Assembly: GCF_003461245.1 (NCBI RefSeq)
Contig: NZ_QTWS01000004.1
Coordinates: 114,209-178,208, forward strand
DNA length: 64,000 bases
Source: Blautia sp. AF19-10LB
GTDB lineage: Bacteria > Bacillota > Clostridia > Lachnospirales > Lachnospiraceae
Direction: 5' to 3'
This document shows positions 60,559 through 64,000 of the stretch, piece by piece. The notes beneath the pieces were generated by a model. The model worked only from the letters and a program-made list of their open reading frames with translations, had not been told where the DNA came from and searched no databases. Numbering within the stretch: the first letter of the stretch is position 1; each line of letters starts with the position of its first letter. Both the position numbers and the translations under genes were made by a program.

Positions 60559-61821
60559 ATGCTTTTGAAAAATGGTCATCTTATTGATCCTGCTACAAAA
60601 ACCAACGAACCTGTGGACATCCGCGTTGAGAACGGAACGATCGTCGAACTCGGAAAAGATCTTTCTGCCAAAGATAATGAAGAAGTTCTTGATCTTTCCG
60701 GTCTGACTGTCGCACCGGGACTTGTTGATACACATGTACATTTCCGTGACCCGGGACTTACTTACAAAGAAGATATCCATACCGGTTCCCTTGCCGCGGC
60801 AAAAGGCGGTTTTACCTCCGTCATCTGCATGGCAAACACCAAACCTACTGTTGACTCCGTAGGCACGCTCAAAGACATCCTTACACGTGCCCAGGACGAA
60901 AACATACATATCTATCAGACTGCCTCCGTCTCCTACGGCTTAAGCGGCGAAAAAATGACAAATTTCGATGCCCTGGCAGATGCCGGTGCCTGCGGATTTA
61001 CCGATGACGGGATCCCGCTTCTCGATGCCACTTTCTGCTATGAAGCAATGTGTAAAGCTGCTGAACTTCATATGCCGATCAGTCTACACGAAGAAGACAA
61101 AGCATTCATCACCAATAACGGAATCAACGCCGGAGAAACATCTGCCAGGCTTGGTGTCGTCGGTTCACCTGCGATCGCCGAGGAAGTGATGGTTGCCCGT
61201 GACTGTATGCTTGCCCTTCGAAGCGGTGCCGCTGTCGTAATCCAGCATATCAGTTCCGGAAACTCCGTAGAGCTTGTCCGCACAGCGAAAAAACTCGGTG
61301 CTGACATCCACGCAGAGGCAACCCCGCATCACTTCACACTTACAGAGGAAGCACTTCTTGAGCACGGTACACTTGCCAAGATGAATCCGCCTCTCCGCAC
61401 CGAAAAAGACCGCCAGGAGATCATTCAGGGTCTCAAAGACGGCACGATCGACCTGATCGCCACCGACCACGCTCCACACAGTACTGAAGAAAAATCCAGG
61501 CCTCTCACAGAAGCCCCAAGCGGTATCACAGGCCTTGAAACTTCTCTTGGTCTTGGCATCACTTCCCTTGTAAAGCCAGGATATCTCACTCTGACAGAGC
61601 TTCTGGAAAAAATGACCTGCAATCCGGCTTCTCTCTACAAACTTCCGGGCGGCAGTATCCAGGCAGGCGCTCCTGCTGATTTCGTGATCTTTGATCCTGA
61701 TGAAAAATGGACCGTTACAGACTTTGCCTCCAAAGCCTCCAACAGCCCATTCAAAGGCGCAGAACTTTATGGAAAGATCCATTACACGATCTGCAATGGA
61801 AAGATCGTTTATCGTGGATAA
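60559..61821 (+). CDS. pyrC: dihydroorotase
   Basis: The 420-residue class I dihydroorotase has the metal-binding signature [13 protein letters not shown], further His ligands in [10 protein letters not shown] and [11 protein letters not shown], and the carboxylated-Lys region. It closes the carbamoyl-aspartate ring in UMP synthesis. The start at 60559 has CGTCAGGAGGGCAAAATT. It is a single gene with its own promoter and terminator. Confidence 0.95.
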   Translation: MLLKNGHLIDPATKTNEPVDIRVENGTIVELGKDLSAKDNEEVLDLSGLTVAPGLVDTHVHFRDPGLTYKEDIHTGSLAAAKGGFTSVICMANTKPTVDSVGTLKDILTRAQDENIHIYQTASVSYGLSGEKMTNFDALADAGACGFTDDGIPLLDATFCYEAMCKAAELHMPISLHEEDKAFITNNGINAGETSARLGVVGSPAIAEEVMVARDCMLALRSGAAVVIQHISSGNSVELVRTAKKLGADIHAEATPHHFTLTEEALLEHGTLAKMNPPLRTEKDRQEIIQGLKDGTIDLIATDHAPHSTEEKSRPLTEAPSGITGLETSLGLGITSLVKPGYLTLTELLEKMTCNPASLYKLPGGSIQAGAPADFVIFDPDEKWTVTDFASKASNSPFKGAELYGKIHYTICNGKIVYRG

Positions 61822-61845
61822 ATAAATTATTTTCGGCAAAAAATC

Positions 61846-61889
61846 TCCCCCGGTGCAGCGGTCCTGCTGTCCTGCCGGGGGAAATTTTT
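61846..61889 (+). terminator. terminator of pyrC
   Basis: TCCCCCGG (61846-61853) and CCGGGGGA (61875-61882) enclose an inner GCAG/CTGC stem and are followed by AATTTTTATTTG. Confidence 0.8.
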
Positions 61890-62143
61890 ATTTGCTCTGA
61901 AATTGCAACTTCCAGTGCCTGTTTGCCTGAGCCGCCGTGAGACTGTGTCACTTCCACCTCCTGTCCTGTCTGTTCTTTCCAGTGCTCTGCAAATACCTTA
62001 TTGTACTGCTCATATAATTCTCTGGTCGGATCGTAGGATACGTTTGTGATCTCCACCTTATCTGCCGCCCACACTGCTGATGTGCCTGCGATGTTTGCTC
62101 CAAGAACTGCCGCGAGTCCTAATGCTAAAAGTCTTTTTTTCAT
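61883..62143 (-). pseudogene. truncated sulfate/thiosulfate-binding protein (CysP/Sbp-like) remnant
   Basis: A good start (ATG 62143, GAGAGGAAGAGTATT upstream) and signal peptide ([24 protein letters not shown]) lead into the Sbp/CysP N-terminal domain with [20 protein letters not shown] and [11 protein letters not shown]. Homology stops after KQA (residue 76, at about 61916) and the frame runs into the pyrC terminator. Family members are about 330-350 residues. No sulfate permease or ATPase follows, so this is a decayed gene, though a short secreted peptide could still be made. Confidence 0.8.
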
Positions 62144-62261
62144 AATACTCTTCCTCTCTTTCCTGTATGGTTTCGTGTTGTGTTTTGCTGTGACACTATA
62201 AAACCATATTTTCTGCGAGAAAGAAATCATAAGATCAGAAAACGATGTCTTTTTCTACGTA

Positions 62262-62309
62262 AAAAACTGCAAGATCCAGTTGTTTTTGAACTGAAATCTT
62301 GCAGTTTTT
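62262..62309 (-). terminator. terminator of the BASS-family transporter gene
   Basis: Arms AAAAACTGCAAGAT (62262-62275) and ATCTTGCAGTTTTT (62296-62309) with an inner CAGTT/AACTG stem lie 75 bp past the transporter stop on the minus strand. Confidence 0.75.
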
Positions 62310-62383
62310 CGTGTATTTTTGCTTATTGAGGTTTATTTTGTGAAAACGTTATCCGTATTTATTTTGTTGGGTTCTGAGACACT

Positions 62384-63316
62384 TTATTTGTTTTTTGTCA
62401 GCATTTTTCCTGAAATCGCCGCGAGAATCTGCTGAAAAAGGGTTCCGATCATGACTGGATATACGACTTCACTTGGGAAGTAAGCTACCGCAAGGACAGC
62501 TCCTGTACTGATGTTTCGCATGCCGGTTCCGTATACCATGGAAATGGTCGTCTTCTGATCCTGATGTGTCAGTTTGGCGATGAGCCAGCCAAGGAAGTAA
62601 CCGCCTGCCGCCAGTACAAGGATCGCTACCGCTACCGCAACGCGCTGTAAATTCATCTGGCGGATATATGGTGCTACTTTAGATGAATTTGAAGTCACGA
62701 CAAACATCAGTGCCATCTTGGAAAAAGGTGCCAGTTTCTTTGGCCAGGTTTCCATGACTTTTCCGTGGCTCAGTTGGTTCAGACACATTGCTGCGACTGC
62801 CGGCAAAGCCACCATATAGAGCAGTTCTTTCATCATGCCCCCAACATCAATTGATACATTGGAACCGATCAGAAAATGCAGGGTAAAGGGAATGATAAAC
62901 GGTGCAAGAACCGTGTCGATCACGACCAGTGAAAGTGACAGGGAACTGTTTCCATCAAAGATCGATACCCACATCATACTGGCGACTGCTGTCGGAATCG
63001 AAAACTCCAGTACCATTCCCGTGATCAGGTTCATATTATTCGGAAACAGCAGATGTCCCATCCCGTAGGCCGCTGCCGGGATCGCTATATGAAGCATAAG
63101 CATGATCGTGATCAAACTTCCGGGATTACGGATCACATTTGCCACATCCCGGAACCTGGACTTCAATGCTCCTGTGAATGTCATAAATGCAAATACATAT
63201 GTCACATATGGAAGGCCATGTTTCGCAATATCCGGAAAACACACTCCTACCAGCAAACATAACGGCGTAACAAAAGCCATCCATTTCTCTATAAATTTAT
63301 TAAATCTGTCCAGCAT
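62384..63316 (-). CDS. bile acid:sodium symporter family (BASS) membrane protein
   Basis: The 310-residue protein has nine to ten hydrophobic segments and BASS/SBF blocks: YVFAFMTFTGALKSRFRDV, EFSIPTAVASMMWVSI, and GTGMRNISTGAVLAVAYFP near the C-terminus. Bacterial members import bile acids, pantoate or other organic anions with Na+. Substrate unresolved. It is a single gene, minus strand, between the sulfate-binding remnant and the tRNA cluster. A candidate -10 TATAAT lies upstream with a poor -35. Confidence 0.85.
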   Translation of the reverse strand: MLDRFNKFIEKWMAFVTPLCLLVGVCFPDIAKHGLPYVTYVFAFMTFTGALKSRFRDVANVIRNPGSLITIMLMLHIAIPAAAYGMGHLLFPNNMNLITGMVLEFSIPTAVASMMWVSIFDGNSSLSLSLVVIDTVLAPFIIPFTLHFLIGSNVSIDVGGMMKELLYMVALPAVAAMCLNQLSHGKVMETWPKKLAPFSKMALMFVVTSNSSKVAPYIRQMNLQRVAVAVAILVLAAGGYFLGWLIAKLTHQDQKTTISMVYGTGMRNISTGAVLAVAYFPSEVVYPVMIGTLFQQILAAISGKMLTKNK

Positions 63317-63401
63317 TATATTTCCCCTCTCTCGTTACATTATAAGAAGATTATAGCATATCGCTTTTGTGTGATGAAGTCCGTAAAATATTTATATACG
63401 C

Positions 63402-63431
63402 AAAAAAGTCCAGAGCATTAAACTCTGGACT
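63402..63431 (-). terminator. terminator of the rRNA-tRNA transcript
   Basis: AGTCCAGAG/CTCTGGACT (63423-63431 and 63407-63415) with a TTTAATG loop is followed by six T residues on the minus strand, 8 bp past tRNA-Cys. Confidence 0.85.
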
Positions 63432-63438
63432 CTGGTAG

Positions 63439-63509
63439 AGGTGCCACCCGGATTTGAACCGGGGATAGAGGTGTTGCAGACCTTTGCCTTACCACTTGGC
63501 TATGGCACC
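63439..63509 (-). tRNA. tRNA-Cys (anticodon GCA)
   Basis: A 71-base cloverleaf: acceptor GGTGCCA/TGGCACC, anticodon loop CTGCAAC, and T-arm CCCGGTTCAAATCCGGG. No CCA is encoded at the 3' end. It is the last gene of the tRNA cluster before the terminator. Confidence 0.95.
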
Positions 63510-63536
63510 ATATTTAATTGTTTCCTTAAAGGAAAG

Positions 63537-63608
63537 TGACTCCAAGGGGATTTGAACCCCTGTTACCGCCGTGAAAGGGCGGTGTCTTAACCGCTTGACC
63601 ATGGAGCC
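63537..63608 (-). tRNA. tRNA-Glu (anticodon TTC)
   Basis: A 72-base cloverleaf: acceptor GGCTCCA/TGGAGTC, anticodon loop CTTTCAC, T-arm AGGGGTTCAAATCCCCT. No encoded CCA. Confidence 0.95.
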
Positions 63609-63645
63609 AATTCTATTGCTATCGGCTCTAGGTCCGAAAAGCTAA

Positions 63646-63718
63646 CTCCCCCTGTTGGACTCGAACCAACGACACTGCGGTTAACAGCCGCATGCTCTAC
63701 CGACTGAGCTAAGGAGGA
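63646..63718 (-). tRNA. tRNA-Asn (anticodon GTT)
   Basis: A 73-base cloverleaf: acceptor TCCTCCT/AGGGGGA (one G-T pair), anticodon loop CTGTTAAC, T-arm GTTGGTTCGAGTCCAAC. It lies 74 bp downstream of the 23S 3' end with no 5S gene between them. Confidence 0.95.
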
Positions 63719-63792
63719 CTATTAAAAGATATATCGTATCTTCAAAACCACATACATGTTGACTAAGCAATTATATCATAACCAAGCTTGTT

Positions 63793-64000
63793 GGTCAAGC
63801 CCTCACCCTATTAGTAGCAGTCAGCTCCATGTGTTACCACACTTCCACCCCTGCCCTATCAACCTCGTCGTCTTCAAGGGGGTTTACTCCTTTCGGATGG
63901 GATATCTCATCTTGAGGGGGGCTTCACGCTTAGATGCCTTCAGCGTTTATCCCTTCCGGGCTTGGCTACCCGGCTATAGACTTGGCAGTCTAACCGGTGC
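63793..64000 (-). rRNA. 23S ribosomal RNA, 3' end (partial)
   Basis: The minus strand carries the conserved 23S 3' region (AGATGAGATATCCCATCCG, GAAGACGACGAGG, CTAATAGGGTGAGGGCTTGACC) and runs off the window edge. The 3' terminus at about 63793 is set by the end of the conserved GGGCTTGACC block. Confidence 0.95.

Overview
The window looks like chromosome from a spore-forming, low-to-mid G+C Clostridia of the Lachnospiraceae type. The evidence is the complete eight-gene spoIIIA operon, cotJABC, a thick-walled Gram-positive set of signal-peptide-bearing surface proteins, strong AGGAGG ribosome sites, an Fe-S rich small ferredoxin, and family-level resemblance of nearly every protein. No phage or insertion sequence is visible. 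The right edge enters an rRNA operon (three tRNAs and the 3' end of a 23S gene, all minus strand).

Layout: 0-5 kb, a minus-strand isoprenoid/housekeeping run (gls24-like, nusB, xseA, xseB, ispA, dxs) and prfC; 5.2-6.2 kb, a divergent LysR regulator; 6.2-11.2 kb, spoIIIAA-AH (minus), preceded by a truncated O-antigen-ligase remnant; 12-17.5 kb, ftsW/spoVE-like, acpP, gltX, UvrD-like helicase and an Sfp-type phosphopantetheinyl transferase; 17.6-23.5 kb, an MMPL exporter plus a large YhgE/Pip-like coiled protein under a divergent TetR repressor with three matching operators.

23.5-36.6 kb is the most unusual part. Two cobalamin riboswitches on the minus strand control (i) a 1072-residue secreted modular protein, a substrate-binding protein, a FecCD-type permease and an ATPase with an unrecognised C-terminal extension, and (ii) an exported CbiK-like cobaltochelatase with a small secreted protein. 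Between them, on the plus strand, lies a 1086-residue surface protein with FIVAR-like and three BIG2 domains. A recurring roughly 100-residue NEAT-like module is shared by the large riboswitch-controlled protein, the small secreted protein and the plus-strand protein. I read this as a corrinoid-, cobalt- or tetrapyrrole-acquisition locus; the ligand is inference.

36.6-47.2 kb holds a Nudix-NhaC-ThiE operon, cotJABC, a flavin reductase, an MFS carrier, bioY with a BirA-like operator, an MscS channel and trkA-trkH. At 47.28-47.44 kb there is a non-coding unit with four TTCACA-like hexamers at exact 11-bp steps (a Pho-box-like array), a -10 and three hairpins: a candidate phosphate-responsive small RNA. 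47.5-53 kb has a GH18 protein, a small orphan gene, mecA with a structured repeat-like leader, a DUF1858 protein and a ferredoxin transcribed divergently, and a MerR-type regulator. 52.4-57.7 kb is the rpsF-ssb-rpsR-gdpP-rplI-dnaB cluster. 57.9-63.3 kb holds cyuA with a dicarboxylate/amino-acid symporter, pyrC, a truncated sulfate-binding-protein remnant and a bile-acid/sodium-symporter-family protein.
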